Origin: Kangiella sp. TOML190
GTDB lineage: Bacteria; Pseudomonadota; Gammaproteobacteria; Enterobacterales; Kangiellaceae
DNA: 64,000 bases
Assembly: GCF_023706045.1 (NCBI RefSeq)
Contig: NZ_BQYL01000001.1
Location: 372,001 to 436,000 of the forward strand
Direction of reading: 5' to 3'
Part shown: positions 8,410 through 18,794 of the stretch, piece by piece
Numbering within the stretch: the stretch's first letter is position 1
Layout: each line of letters begins with the position of its first letter
Translations under genes and position numbers: made by a program
Notes under the pieces: generated by a model
Told to the model about the DNA's origin: nothing
Seen by the model: only the letters and a program-made list of their open reading frames with translations
The model's database searches: none

Positions 8410-9147
8410 TCAATTTCTTTGGCGCACCACTTCAAATAGAGTCACACCGGTAGCAACCGAAACATTGAGGCTAGAGACCTCGCCTGCCATGGGAATTTTA
8501 ATCAAATGATCACAGGTTTCTTTGGTTAATCTGCGCATTCCATCACCTTCAGCGCCCATCACAATGGCAATTGGACCCGTTAAATCCGACTGGTAAATAT
8601 CCGCTTTCGCTTCACCCGCAGCACCGTAAATCCAAATACCTTTTTCTTGGAGCAATTTCATGGTGCGCGATAAATTGGTGACGCTAATAAAAGGGATCGC
8701 TTCAGCTGCGCCGCAGGCCACTTTGCGCACTACGTCAGTAATGGTCGCCGCGTTATCTTTTGGTGCTATCACCATATCCACGCCGGCTGCATCGGCGCTA
8801 CGCAAACAGGCGCCGAGGTTATGCGGATCGGTAATGCCATCTAGAATTAAAATAAAAGGCTGTCCTTGCAATGAATCGAGTAATTCAGGAATATGCTTTT
8901 CATGATAGCTGGTTTTATTCAAGTTACCACACTGAGCGATAACGCCCTGATGGCGTTGAGCGGTTAATTCATCCAGTTCTTCGCGGCTCTTTTGGCTAAC
9001 AGTTATGTTCTTGCTTTGTGCTAGCTTAATCAACTTATGTAGCCTTTGATCACGCCGATTATGTTGCACATAGATGGTCTGAATGGCTTCGCTATTTCTT
9101 TTTAGCAAAACCTCAACTGCATGAATTCCAAATACTATTTCTGACAT
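8410..9147 (-). CDS. rlmB: 23S rRNA (guanosine-2'-O-)-methyltransferase RlmB
   Basis: SPOUT methyltransferase that 2'-O-methylates G2251 (E. coli numbering) in the peptidyl-transferase region of 23S rRNA. The 245 residues comprise an N-terminal L30e-like substrate domain (FGIHAVEVLLKRN) and a trefoil-knot domain with DPHNLGACLRSADAAGVD, VMGAEGDGMRRL and SSLNVSVATGV, the three SpoU motifs. It lies 49 bases downstream of rnr, the usual partner. Confidence 0.96.
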   Translation of the reverse strand: MSEIVFGIHAVEVLLKRNSEAIQTIYVQHNRRDQRLHKLIKLAQSKNITVSQKSREELDELTAQRHQGVIAQCGNLNKTSYHEKHIPELLDSLQGQPFILILDGITDPHNLGACLRSADAAGVDMVIAPKDNAATITDVVRKVACGAAEAIPFISVTNLSRTMKLLQEKGIWIYGAAGEAKADIYQSDLTGPIAIVMGAEGDGMRRLTKETCDHLIKIPMAGEVSSLNVSVATGVTLFEVVRQRN

Positions 9148-9196
9148 ACTTTTCTACACTAGATTACCGCTTCGCTTCTCGCGCGGGCGCTATTGT

Positions 9197-11638
9197 TTAT
9201 TTACGTTTCTTTTTACCACTTTTACCGCGTTTCTTCTTAGCGTTTTTGCCAAAGCCGGACTTGCTGTCTTTACTCTTACCTTTAAACTTTTTATTCGAAG
9301 CATCTTTGTCCGCTAAAGAGCCGCTTCGCTTGGCTTTAGCGAATAATTTTCGGCGCTCGGAACCTTTAACTTCCTCTCGCTTTACTGACTCTCTTTTTAC
9401 CAAATCAAAGTCAATTTTTTTATCTTCGAGATCCACTCTGCTAACTTTAATCAAGCAGCGATCGCCAACTCGAAAACTTTGCCTAGAGCGCTCGCCAATC
9501 AAACGCATTTTAGCTGCATCAAAGTGGTAGTAATCCCCCTCTAACGCACTGATATGAATTAACCCATCAATATGTAACTCATCTAACTGCACGAAGAGCC
9601 CAAAGCTCGTGACGGTAGAAACGGTTCCCCAATATTCTTCGCCAACACGCGTCAACATATATTCACACTTGAGCCAGTCCACCACTTCACGAGTTGCTTT
9701 GTCGGCGCGGCGCTCGGTCATGGATGAATGTTCTGCAAAGTTTACTAGCTCGGCATTGGTGTAGGCATGACCTGACTCGGTGCCAACAAGCTGCTGCTTT
9801 TCCGATAGGATTTGCTTGATAACTCGATGTACTAACAAATCAGGGTAGCGTCGAATTGGCGAAGTAAAGTGAGTATAGGCATCAAAGGCCAAACCAAAAT
9901 GCCCCTCATTTTCAGGGCTATAAACCGCCTGCATCATGGAGCGCAACATCATTGATTGAATCAATTCATAATCGGGACGCTCAGAAATTGCATCGTGTAG
10001 CTCCCGATAATGTTTAGGCTGCGGCTTCTCGCCACCAAACAAAAACAAACCCAACTCGGCAAGAAAGGCGCGAAACTTTTCTAAGCGCTCTTCCGATGGC
10101 CCTTCGTGAATTCGATAAACCCCGGGCACTTTATGCTTTAAGATAAACTTAGCCGCTGCAACGTTCGCACAAATCATGCACTCTTCAATAATTTTATGGG
10201 CATCGTTTCGAGTGCGGCCAACGATCTTGTCGATTTTGCGATCTTCAGTGAATAAGATTTGGGTTTCAGTGGTTTCAAACTCAATTGCACCTCGCTGATT
10301 CTTTAACTTCAAACGTGCTTTAAATAAATCATAAAGGTTTTCTAAATCCTTAACCAAAGGTGCATATTCTTTCCTTAAGGCTTGGTGTTCTTCTTCCAGA
10401 TCATTCAAAATCCCCCAGACTTTGGTATAAGTAAAACGTGCATGAGAGTGCATTACCGCTGGATAAAACTGCGAATCCACCACTTCACCTTGCGCATCCA
10501 GATCCATTTCCGCGACCATACACAAACGATCCACATCGGGATTTAAAGAACATAAACCATTTGATAAGAGTTCAGGCAACATGGGCACCACATAATTCGG
10601 AAAATAGACTGAATTGCCGCGCTTAATCGCCTCATCATCAAGCGCCATATCTGGTCGCACATAATGACTAACGTCTGCAATCGCCACCCACAATTTCCAA
10701 CCGCCATTTTGTTGTGGCTTACAATAGACCGCATCATCGAAGTCGCGCGCATCTTCGCCATCAATGGTGACCAAGGGTAAGTGACGTATATCTATTCGTT
10801 TTTGTTCGCCTATTCGCCAATCTTTGTCGGAGATCTCAACTGGTAGATCAGTTACTTCTCGATTAACTTCTTCGGGCCACTGGTGTGGAATTTGGTGAGA
10901 TCGAATGGCGATTTCAATTTCCATTCCTGCGGACAAATAATCTCCTAGAACTTCGGTAATGCGTCCAAGCGCATGTCGATTCTTGCTTGGTCTTTGCGTG
11001 ATTTCAGCTACCACAACTTGACCCATTTCAGCTTTTAAACCTGAACTAAGATCAACAATCAAATCGTGCTGAATCCGCGCATCTTCCGACGAAACAAAAG
11101 TCATGCCATTTTCTTCAAACAAGCGGCCAACTAGATGCTTAGTCGAACCTTCTAAGATTTCAACGATATCCGCTTCGGTTTTTCCACGACGGTTAATTTT
11201 TTTAACTCTCGCTAAAACCTTATCTCCGTGAAACACATTATGCATTTCACGCGGCGACAAATACCAGTCTTCACCGCCACGCTCTAGCTCTAGATAACCG
11301 AAGCCATCGCGATGCGCCAACACAGTGCCACGAACCAAATCAGTAGCATCGACCAAACAATAGTCGCCTTTACGATTACAGATCAGTTGTCCATCGCGCT
11401 CCATAGCATTTAAACGTTTTTGTAAAGCGCTTTGGTCTTCAGACTCAACTAACTTCAATAACTCACAGAGTTTTTCAAACGAAGCAGGCTTACCGTTATC
11501 TTCTAGCACTTGCAGAATATATTGACGGCTGGCAATCGGGTTTTGGTAGCGCTTGGCTTCAAGCTCCGCCTGCGGATCTTGTGAGTTAGGCTCTTTAGAT
11601 GAGCTGCATGAGTGTTTAGGTGTTTTTTTGGCTGACAA
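9197..11638 (-). CDS. rnr: Ribonuclease R
   Basis: Processive 3'-5' exoribonuclease for structured RNA, 813 residues. In order: a winged-helix N-terminus (YILQVLEDNGKPASFEKL), cold-shock domains, the RNB catalytic domain with DGEDARDFDDAVYC (metal-binding aspartates) and HFTSPIRRYPDLLVHR, an S1 domain (GEEYWGTVSTVTSFGLFVQ), and a Lys/Ser/Gly-rich basic tail from about residue 750. It lies upstream of rlmB. Between it and purA in this genome are a methyltransferase, the anchor-I lipoprotein and DUF1653 genes, whereas nsrR occupies that place in E. coli. Confidence 0.97.
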   Translation of the reverse strand: MSAKKTPKHSCSSSKEPNSQDPQAELEAKRYQNPIASRQYILQVLEDNGKPASFEKLCELLKLVESEDQSALQKRLNAMERDGQLICNRKGDYCLVDATDLVRGTVLAHRDGFGYLELERGGEDWYLSPREMHNVFHGDKVLARVKKINRRGKTEADIVEILEGSTKHLVGRLFEENGMTFVSSEDARIQHDLIVDLSSGLKAEMGQVVVAEITQRPSKNRHALGRITEVLGDYLSAGMEIEIAIRSHQIPHQWPEEVNREVTDLPVEISDKDWRIGEQKRIDIRHLPLVTIDGEDARDFDDAVYCKPQQNGGWKLWVAIADVSHYVRPDMALDDEAIKRGNSVYFPNYVVPMLPELLSNGLCSLNPDVDRLCMVAEMDLDAQGEVVDSQFYPAVMHSHARFTYTKVWGILNDLEEEHQALRKEYAPLVKDLENLYDLFKARLKLKNQRGAIEFETTETQILFTEDRKIDKIVGRTRNDAHKIIEECMICANVAAAKFILKHKVPGVYRIHEGPSEERLEKFRAFLAELGLFLFGGEKPQPKHYRELHDAISERPDYELIQSMMLRSMMQAVYSPENEGHFGLAFDAYTHFTSPIRRYPDLLVHRVIKQILSEKQQLVGTESGHAYTNAELVNFAEHSSMTERRADKATREVVDWLKCEYMLTRVGEEYWGTVSTVTSFGLFVQLDELHIDGLIHISALEGDYYHFDAAKMRLIGERSRQSFRVGDRCLIKVSRVDLEDKKIDFDLVKRESVKREEVKGSERRKLFAKAKRSGSLADKDASNKKFKGKSKDSKSGFGKNAKKKRGKSGKKKRK

Positions 11639-11726
11639 TATTTCCGACCAGGGCGGTTATAATTCGATTAATATAACTGCATTGTAGCGGCTTATGAATA
11701 AAGATGCGATCTTCTCATTTTGCCCA

Positions 11727-12476
11727 TCACAAAGGCTTGCGACAAACTTTCAAGTTAAGCTCCCAGATTACCTTCTTCATATGCGATATGTCACACCAAG
11801 CAAATTCTAAGGGCTTACTAATGATTTGAACGGGATCTTCTTGATTCTCTTCAATATAGCGCTGTGTGGCTGACCAGGTTTCTAAATAACCCATCAATTG
11901 TTGGTAGGACCAAGTCTGTTGCATGCTAAGGTTAGGTACCATTTCTAATGGATAGGGAAAGCTAAGGTTAGCATAGCTTTGCTCGACCCATTGTCGCCGT
12001 TGCGACCAATAGTCTTTAAGTAGGTTGCCATACAAATCTTGTACCACCTTATCTACTTGCGGATTAACACTCAGCAAGGGGTAGCTCCAGACTGCCAGTA
12101 CTCCGCCGGGTTTCAAAACCCGCTGTACTTGCTCAAAAAACGCTTGCGGTTCCAGCCAGTGCAGAGCCTGCGCAACGGTAATTAAATCCACACTATTATC
12201 CGCTAAGCTACAACCTTCAGCAGCTTCAACTTTATATTCAATGTTAGGTTTAGCTTTGGCGTGTTCAATTTGTTGCTGGCTAATATCGGTAGCGACGACC
12301 TGATCAAACTGGTTGGCTAATAAATAAGCCGCTTGTCCACTGCCGGTAGCCGCATCCCAAGCAAGCTGATAATCATTGCATGACATGGCTAAATATTGGA
12401 ACAATTCGGCAGGATAATCCGGACGGTTGCGCTGATAACGATTGGCAATCCCAGAAAAGTAGTTTTTAGTGTGCAT
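11727..12476 (-). CDS. Class I SAM-dependent methyltransferase
   Basis: A 249-residue protein of the UbiE/methyltransferase-11 type. It contains the SAM-binding strand AWDAATGSGQAAYLLA (motif I), VVATDISQQQIEHA, DLITVAQALHWLEPQAF (motif post-I) and RVLKPGGVLAVWSYPLL. The WLEP/HWLEPQAFF stretch and the C-terminal layout resemble proteins related to yeast trans-aconitate methyltransferase and YcgJ-like enzymes, but the substrate is unknown. Three to four AGGGTAAA-like repeats lie just upstream of the start. Confidence 0.85.
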   Translation of the reverse strand: MHTKNYFSGIANRYQRNRPDYPAELFQYLAMSCNDYQLAWDAATGSGQAAYLLANQFDQVVATDISQQQIEHAKAKPNIEYKVEAAEGCSLADNSVDLITVAQALHWLEPQAFFEQVQRVLKPGGVLAVWSYPLLSVNPQVDKVVQDLYGNLLKDYWSQRRQWVEQSYANLSFPYPLEMVPNLSMQQTWSYQQLMGYLETWSATQRYIEENQEDPVQIISKPLEFAWCDISHMKKVIWELNLKVCRKPL

Positions 12477-12490
12477 TTTTTTGCTAACCT

Positions 12491-12545
12491 TTTACCCTTT
12501 ATTGACCCTTTAAGATTTACCCTAAAAGCGCTTCCGTTTTACCCT
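12491..12545 (-). repeat. Repeated TTTACCCT motif upstream of the methyltransferase gene
   Basis: TTTACCCT occurs at 12491, 12516 and 12538, with a one-mismatch copy (TTGACCCT) at 12502; on the minus strand they read AGGGTAAA. All lie 15-70 bases before the methyltransferase start. They could be operator or promoter elements. The rest of the 314-base gap 12477-12790 is A+T-rich with no convincing gene. Confidence 0.4.
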
Positions 12546-12790
12546 GTTACCTTTTTAGCCTTCTTAACTCGCTTATTTTTCTTAGCTTTAGTATCTTTCG
12601 CCATTATTAGACTAGCAGTTAAATTAATGATCTGTACGCAATTTTCGTTTTTTGCCAAGAATTGAATCAGAATACGCCTCAAGTGGCTTAAAATCAAAAA
12701 AATAATGTATCATCAAAACTACATGATCATCAATTTGTCATATTTGTCCGCCATAATAAAACCCACCTTAATTATGTTACTATTTTCATC

Positions 12791-14557
12791 ATGAAGATTT
12801 CACTACCACTGCAAGCTTTTCTACTAACCGCAACTGCTTTAGCAACTTTAACCAGTTGTAAAACTCCGGTGGAATCATGGGCAGTTGGCACTAAAACACA
12901 AACGACCATCCAGTTAGAACTGATAGGCCGCCATACCGCTGGGGTTTATGGTGAAGGCGCTGCCGAAGTGCTAGCTTTTCATGAATCATCAAAAACCCTA
13001 TGGACGGTTAACGGCGCTGCCAATCGTTTGGATATAGTTAACATTCGGGCCATACCAAAACAAAGCCTAACGCTTCCCTTTACTGGCTCAAACCTCAGTA
13101 GTCATGCGTTGAAATTACCCACAAAAGTACAAACGGCGGATGGCGATTTGCTCCTAAAGAGTCCGAACTCCATTGCCATTCATGATGATTTGCTTGCGGT
13201 TGCGATGCAAAATAAAAACAAGCAAGGCAAGGGTGCAGTTTTGTTCTACGGTATTGCTAGCGAGCCGCAACTGCTCAAAGCCGTTCAAGTGGGCGCTCTG
13301 CCGGATATGCTGACCTTCAGTCCTGACGGTACAAAAGTGGTGGTAGCCAATGAGGGCGAACCGAGCAAAGATTATCGGCATGATCCTGAAGGCTCAGTCA
13401 GCCTTATTAACCTTGATAACCAAACTGCCATTGCCGATCATGCTATAGAGTTAAATTTCCATGCTTTTAATGATAAAAGAGCCCAGTTGAGCGCCCAAGG
13501 CGTAAAATTTGCCAGCCCCGAAGGCACCAGCGTGGCGCAAGATTTAGAGCCAGAATACGTTTCGGTGTCTGAAGACAACCGATGGGCCTACGTTACCCTA
13601 CAAGAAAATAACGGTATTGCGATTGTCGATCTGAGCCAACCGCAAATGGTTGATATCAAAGGGTTAGGTTATAAAAACTGGAACCACTATGCGCTCGACG
13701 TTAGCAACAAAGATGGAGTCCAGATCAACCAATACGAAAATTTATTTGGCTTATACCAGCCAGATAGCATCGCCAGTTACCAAGTCAAGGGCAAAACCTA
13801 TTTAGTGACCGCCAACGAAGGTGATGCACGCGAATACATCTACCAAGCTAACGAAGCTGACTGTCAAAAAGCCGGTCATAAGTTTGATGAGGAAGATGGT
13901 TGCATCAGTTATTCGGAAGAAGTACGCGCCAAAAAGCTAAGTTTTAAATCGCCTTCGGTGATCGACTCTTATTATAATAAAAATGGTATTGGCCGCTTAA
14001 AAGTTACCAAAGTTTTAGGTGATAAAGATCACGATGGCTACCATGAAGAACTCTATGCCTACGGCGCTCGTTCTTTTAGCATTTGGGACGAACAGGGCAA
14101 ACAAGTTTTCGACAGTGGCGATCAATTCGCGAAGTTGTTACTCGCTAAAGATCCGGTGAATTTCAATACCAATGAAAACGCCAACCAACCCGATAGCCGC
14201 TCCGATGATAAAGGAGCCGAACCAGAAGCGCTGACGCTTGGTGAAATTGATGGTAAGACTTATGCCTTCATTGGCTTAGAGCGTCAAGGTTGTGTGTTAA
14301 TTTACGACATCAGCAATCCGCAGGCCCCCTTCTTCGTCAATCAAATTGAAAATCGTAATTTCAATGTTAGCTTTAAAATTGATGACGATACGGATCCGGT
14401 AACCTTAGAAGGCGATTATCAAAATGCTGGCGATCTGGCGCCAGAGGGCTTACAGTTTATTTCAGCTAACCAAAGCCCAACAGGCAAACCTTTGTTAGCG
14501 GTGGCGAATGAAGTAAGCGGCTCCGTTTCGATTTATCAGATCAGATCAACTTTCTAA
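12791..14557 (+). CDS. Choice-of-anchor I family beta-propeller lipoprotein
   Basis: A 588-residue exported protein. The N-terminus MKISLPLQAFLLTATALA ends in a lipobox LTSC, with the modified cysteine at residue 23, so it should be a lipoprotein. The body has the choice-of-anchor I features: TFSPDGTKVVVANEGEPS, LEPEYVSVSEDNRWAYVTLQ, YLVTANEGDAREY and GAEPEALTLGEIDGKTYAF. These are repeats of a YncE-like propeller. Members are often phosphate-starvation or surface proteins, but the function is not established. It is a monocistronic plus-strand gene. Confidence 0.85.
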   Translation: MKISLPLQAFLLTATALATLTSCKTPVESWAVGTKTQTTIQLELIGRHTAGVYGEGAAEVLAFHESSKTLWTVNGAANRLDIVNIRAIPKQSLTLPFTGSNLSSHALKLPTKVQTADGDLLLKSPNSIAIHDDLLAVAMQNKNKQGKGAVLFYGIASEPQLLKAVQVGALPDMLTFSPDGTKVVVANEGEPSKDYRHDPEGSVSLINLDNQTAIADHAIELNFHAFNDKRAQLSAQGVKFASPEGTSVAQDLEPEYVSVSEDNRWAYVTLQENNGIAIVDLSQPQMVDIKGLGYKNWNHYALDVSNKDGVQINQYENLFGLYQPDSIASYQVKGKTYLVTANEGDAREYIYQANEADCQKAGHKFDEEDGCISYSEEVRAKKLSFKSPSVIDSYYNKNGIGRLKVTKVLGDKDHDGYHEELYAYGARSFSIWDEQGKQVFDSGDQFAKLLLAKDPVNFNTNENANQPDSRSDDKGAEPEALTLGEIDGKTYAFIGLERQGCVLIYDISNPQAPFFVNQIENRNFNVSFKIDDDTDPVTLEGDYQNAGDLAPEGLQFISANQSPTGKPLLAVANEVSGSVSIYQIRSTF

Positions 14558-14610
14558 CCCCAAAAGTCTGCGATAGAGCAAGGCTTTTATCAATACTGAA
14601 ATTACCCGCC

Positions 14611-14655
14611 ACCCCCGCGAACGAGAGAAGAAAGTCCCTTTTGGGGAGCGGGGGT
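14611..14655. repeat. G/C-rich inverted repeat (dispersed-repeat type)
   Basis: ACCCCCGC (14611-14618) and GCGGGGGT (14648-14655) are perfect complements around an A/G-rich loop that itself contains CCCTTTTGGGG. It stands out from the A+T-rich surroundings between convergent genes. It may act as a terminator or be a member of a dispersed palindromic family. Confidence 0.5.
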
Positions 14656-14679
14656 CTCTCTTAAACTATAATCAGAACC

Positions 14680-14895
14680 TTAAGCAGCTGGTGATAAGAA
14701 TTCAAACCTATTAATTCTTGTTCCATCGATTTTAATCGTTTCCGTAAACATTTCTAGCGGTCTGATCCAAGTTCCGAAGTCACCGTACAAGGCTTTATAA
14801 ACTACATATTGCTCACCGGTTTCAGAATGGGTCGCCACATCCAAAACTTGATACCTTTGTCCTTTAAAGTGCTGATAAACACCTTTTTTAATCAT
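14680..14895 (-). CDS. DUF1653 family protein
   Basis: A 71-residue protein that fits DUF1653 throughout: GVYQHFKGQRYQVLDVATHS, VVYKALYGDFGTWIRPLEMF and a C-terminal RINRFEFLS. The fold resembles a small SH3-like barrel; the role is unknown. It lies downstream of purA but is separated from it by a terminator, and has its own ribosome-binding site (GGAG, about 10 bases before the ATG). Confidence 0.85.
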   Translation of the reverse strand: MIKKGVYQHFKGQRYQVLDVATHSETGEQYVVYKALYGDFGTWIRPLEMFTETIKIDGTRINRFEFLSPAA

Positions 14896-14915
14896 AATAT
14901 AAAACTCCGTTACAT

Positions 14916-14940
14916 AAAAAAGCGACCATTAGGCCGCTTT
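14916..14940 (-). terminator. Rho-independent terminator of purA
   Basis: Read on the minus strand: AAAGCGGCC, TAAT, GGTCGCTTTTTT. The stem has one mispair at most and the T-run points away from purA, towards the DUF1653 gene. Confidence 0.8.
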
Positions 14941-14963
14941 AATCTAAATCATCTAGAACTTGA

Positions 14964-16274
<1,311 letters not shown>

Positions 16275-16470
16275 TCAAATTTGATTAATCAAGGACGCAT
16301 TTCTGCGACAAGAAACCGCGCATTTTACCGCTTATGCCAATGAAAATCCTCTATTTTTTGAAATTTAGACTAAATAAATCAGCCCGTAACAAACAAGTTG
16401 AAATCTATGCTTTCAGATCAACCACTTAGCTAAGACAATTCGCTAGTTAGTTGAATTGGAACTTGGATAA

Positions 16471-16656
16471 CTAGCTGATAAAGTAAATCCAAACCAACCC
16501 TAAAATCATGCTAATCAGCCCCATAATTCGTAAACTTGAATCGGGATGTTTAGCGATTTCAGACATCGTCTGTTTCCATTGCTTAGGCAGTAGCGCAGGC
16601 ATCAAACCTTCAAACACTAAAAATAAGCCGATTGCTATTAACCATTCTTGTGACAT
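16471..16656 (-). CDS. yjeT: DUF2065 (YjeT-like) small membrane protein
   Basis: A 61-residue protein with two predicted transmembrane helices (WLIAIGLFLVFEGLMPALLP and MGLISMILGLVWIYF) and the family signature EGLMPALLPKQWKQTM, followed by a hydrophilic turn KHPDSSLR. YjeT lies between hflC and purA in E. coli as well, so both sequence and synteny support it. Function unknown. Confidence 0.85.
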   Translation of the reverse strand: MSQEWLIAIGLFLVFEGLMPALLPKQWKQTMSEIAKHPDSSLRIMGLISMILGLVWIYFIS

Positions 16657-16690
16657 TTTCGTTCCTATTTTTTCAAAGCCTAAAACAAAG

Positions 16691-16754
16691 ATCCCAGCTT
16701 TCGCTGGGATGACAGTTGTATCGAGCGTATGTCACTCCAAAAGTAATTTGGAGT
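16691..16754. repeat. Dispersed palindromic element with second inverted repeat
   Basis: ATCCCAGC-TTTC-GCTGGGAT (16691-16710) is followed by ACTCCAAA-AGTAA-TTTGGAGT (16734-16754). The first palindrome, in its GCTGGGATGACA context, is a widespread bacterial intergenic repeat type whose spurious translation gives IPAFAGMT. It lies between the hflC and DUF2065 genes, where it may form hairpins in the polycistronic mRNA. Confidence 0.7.
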
Positions 16755-16767
16755 CTTTGCTATTGAT

Positions 16768-17652
16768 TTATCGGCCTTTGGCGTCTTTAAAATATTTAAA
16801 GAATTCACTGTCCGGCTTAATCACCATAATATCACCTGAGTCTTTAAACGAAGCTTTATAAGCGTCTAAGCTGCGCAGGAAAGCATAAAATTCAGGGTTT
16901 TTATTGTAGGTTTCGGCGTAAATCTTAGCCGCTTCGGCGTCGGCCTGACCACGGAGTTCCCGAGCCGCACGATCCGCTTCGGCGATAATGATTTTTTCCT
17001 TAGCATCGGTATCAGCACGAATTTTTTCCTCTTCCTTACGACCTTCAGCACGGTTGGCGTTAGCAAACTCTTTACGCTCCGAGCTCATTTCTTGGAAGAC
17101 TTTTTCGCGAATTTCGTCAGGATAGTTCACTTTTTTCACCTGAACATCCACCACCTCGATACCAAACTCAGGGGTTTTGGTGGCAACTTCCGCCATAATC
17201 GCTCTAATGGTTTCATCACGATCTTTATAGATCAACTGCTCAATGCTGCGAGTACCGAATTGGGCGCGAGTCGACGCATCCACAAAGCGGTCGATAAAGG
17301 CATTGGCTCTTGGGATTGAGCCTTGAGTTCTTAGATAAAATTGACCAAAATCCTTAACTCGCCATTTAACGTAAGTATCCACAATCAAATCGGTTTTGTC
17401 GGAAGTAGTGATCCGATCGGCACGACCATCAAACGTTTGGATACGTGAATCCAATTTCTTAACAGTGTCGATAAACGGAATTTTGAAATGTAAACCAGGA
17501 TTCTTTACCAAAGGCTTGTCATCTGGGCCTTTCAGAACCTGACTGAAACGCAAAATAAAGCCTTTTTTCTGCTCTTTAACGATAAACATCGACTGCGAAA
17601 CCACCAGTAAAGCTACCACGCTCAAGAATATAAGGATTGGAGATTTATTCAT
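16768..17652 (-). CDS. hflC: HflC, SPFH modulator of FtsH protease
   Basis: Inner-membrane SPFH (prohibitin-like) protein that, with HflK, forms a large cage around FtsH. The 294 residues have an N-terminal membrane anchor (ILIFLSVVALLVVSQSMFIV), the band-7 domain (LHFKIPFIDTVKKLDSRIQT) and a long charged helix near residues 185-240. The start overlaps the end of hflK by 8 bases, which suggests translational coupling. Confidence 0.96.
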   Translation of the reverse strand: MNKSPILIFLSVVALLVVSQSMFIVKEQKKGFILRFSQVLKGPDDKPLVKNPGLHFKIPFIDTVKKLDSRIQTFDGRADRITTSDKTDLIVDTYVKWRVKDFGQFYLRTQGSIPRANAFIDRFVDASTRAQFGTRSIEQLIYKDRDETIRAIMAEVATKTPEFGIEVVDVQVKKVNYPDEIREKVFQEMSSERKEFANANRAEGRKEEEKIRADTDAKEKIIIAEADRAARELRGQADAEAAKIYAETYNKNPEFYAFLRSLDAYKASFKDSGDIMVIKPDSEFFKYFKDAKGR

Positions 17653-18694
17653 TGTTATTCTCCTTTTTAGTATTTGTTTTCTTATTCACAATTTGATCCA
17701 AGGGTAAATAGGTCAAGTTATTACCGCCCTCGGTATCTAGGACGACTTTGCTGACCTTCGACAAGACTTCCTCAACCGTTTCTAGGTACAAACGTTGACG
17801 GGTCACTTCCGGCGCCAGCTCATATTCGGGTAACAATTTTTCAAAACGCGCCACTTCACCTTTAGCACGCTCGACTACTTGGCTACGATACGCTTCGGCA
17901 TTTTTGATAATTCTAGCCGCCTGACCTTCGGCCTTTGGCAGCTTGTCGTTTTGATACGCTTTGGCTTCTTGTACGTAACGCTTTTCATCACTTAATGAGC
18001 TGGTCACGTCATCAAACGCCGGACGCACCTGAATCGGCGGCTTAGAGTCGGCCATATTGACCTCGTAAATCTCCACGCCCATCTTGTAAGGTTCTAAAAT
18101 ACGCTCCATTTCGGTCATGGTGTCTTGCATGATGCGAGTTTTATTATCTTTCAACACATCATCAATCACCGACTGACCAACTACCTGACGAATCGCCGCT
18201 TCCGCCACTTGCTCAATGGTTTTGTCTTGGTCATAGACGTTAAACAAATAATCTTCAGGAATATCCACCCGGTAAACAATGGTGAAATCCACATCCACAA
18301 TATTTTTGTCTTTGGTCAAAATATTGCCCGAGACTTCTTTTTGTTGCTGGGTGTTAACGTCCACTTTATACAGGCGATCAATAAATGGCGGCATCCAACC
18401 CAAACCAGGACCCACCGTATGGTGATAAGCACCGAAACGGGTAATAACACCCTGCTCTGCTTCTTTGACCGTATAAAAACCTTTGACCACGTAGAAAGCA
18501 ACAAAGACTAATAAACCAATAAAGAAAAAGCTTTTGTCGCCGCCTTTACCTTTACCACCCTTGCCACCGAACATTTTACCGAACTTATCGCCAGCATCTT
18601 TAATCATCTTGTCCAGATCATTTTGATTATTGGGCTTTTTCTTGCCCCACGGGTCCTGGTTATTACCATTGCCGCCTGGTTGATTCCAAGCCAT
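17645..18694 (-). CDS. hflK: HflK, SPFH modulator of FtsH protease
   Basis: Partner of HflC. In its 349 residues, a Gly/Asn/Lys-rich cytoplasmic N-terminus (MAWNQPGGNGNNQDPWGKKK) leads to one transmembrane helix (FFFIGLLVFVAFYVVKGFY, about 56-75). The band-7 domain follows (VITRFGAYHHTVGPGLGW) and then a helical region rich in Glu, Lys and Ala. The order hflX-hflK-hflC is conserved. Confidence 0.96.
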   Translation of the reverse strand: MAWNQPGGNGNNQDPWGKKKPNNQNDLDKMIKDAGDKFGKMFGGKGGKGKGGDKSFFFIGLLVFVAFYVVKGFYTVKEAEQGVITRFGAYHHTVGPGLGWMPPFIDRLYKVDVNTQQQKEVSGNILTKDKNIVDVDFTIVYRVDIPEDYLFNVYDQDKTIEQVAEAAIRQVVGQSVIDDVLKDNKTRIMQDTMTEMERILEPYKMGVEIYEVNMADSKPPIQVRPAFDDVTSSLSDEKRYVQEAKAYQNDKLPKAEGQAARIIKNAEAYRSQVVERAKGEVARFEKLLPEYELAPEVTRQRLYLETVEEVLSKVSKVVLDTEGGNNLTYLPLDQIVNKKTNTKKENNNE

Positions 18695-18794
18695 TAGACT
18701 CTCCGAATGAATAGTTAGAAATAATAATTACTTATCTGATTAATTGTATGGGCGCTGGCAGCCGCTTTCAAGGTAAATGCTTTATTTGATAAGA

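Noticed and set aside
12539-12604. 21-codon, Lys-rich minus-strand ORF (MAKDTKAKKNKRVKKAKKVT...)
   Set aside because: No ribosome-binding site, very short, and it overlaps the TTTACCCT repeat cluster; low-complexity composition can arise by chance in A+T-rich DNA.
16508-16861. 117-codon plus-strand ORF containing KIPAFAGMT
   Set aside because: It is the translation of a dispersed palindrome and the antisense of the DUF2065 and hflC genes; a well-known annotation artefact.
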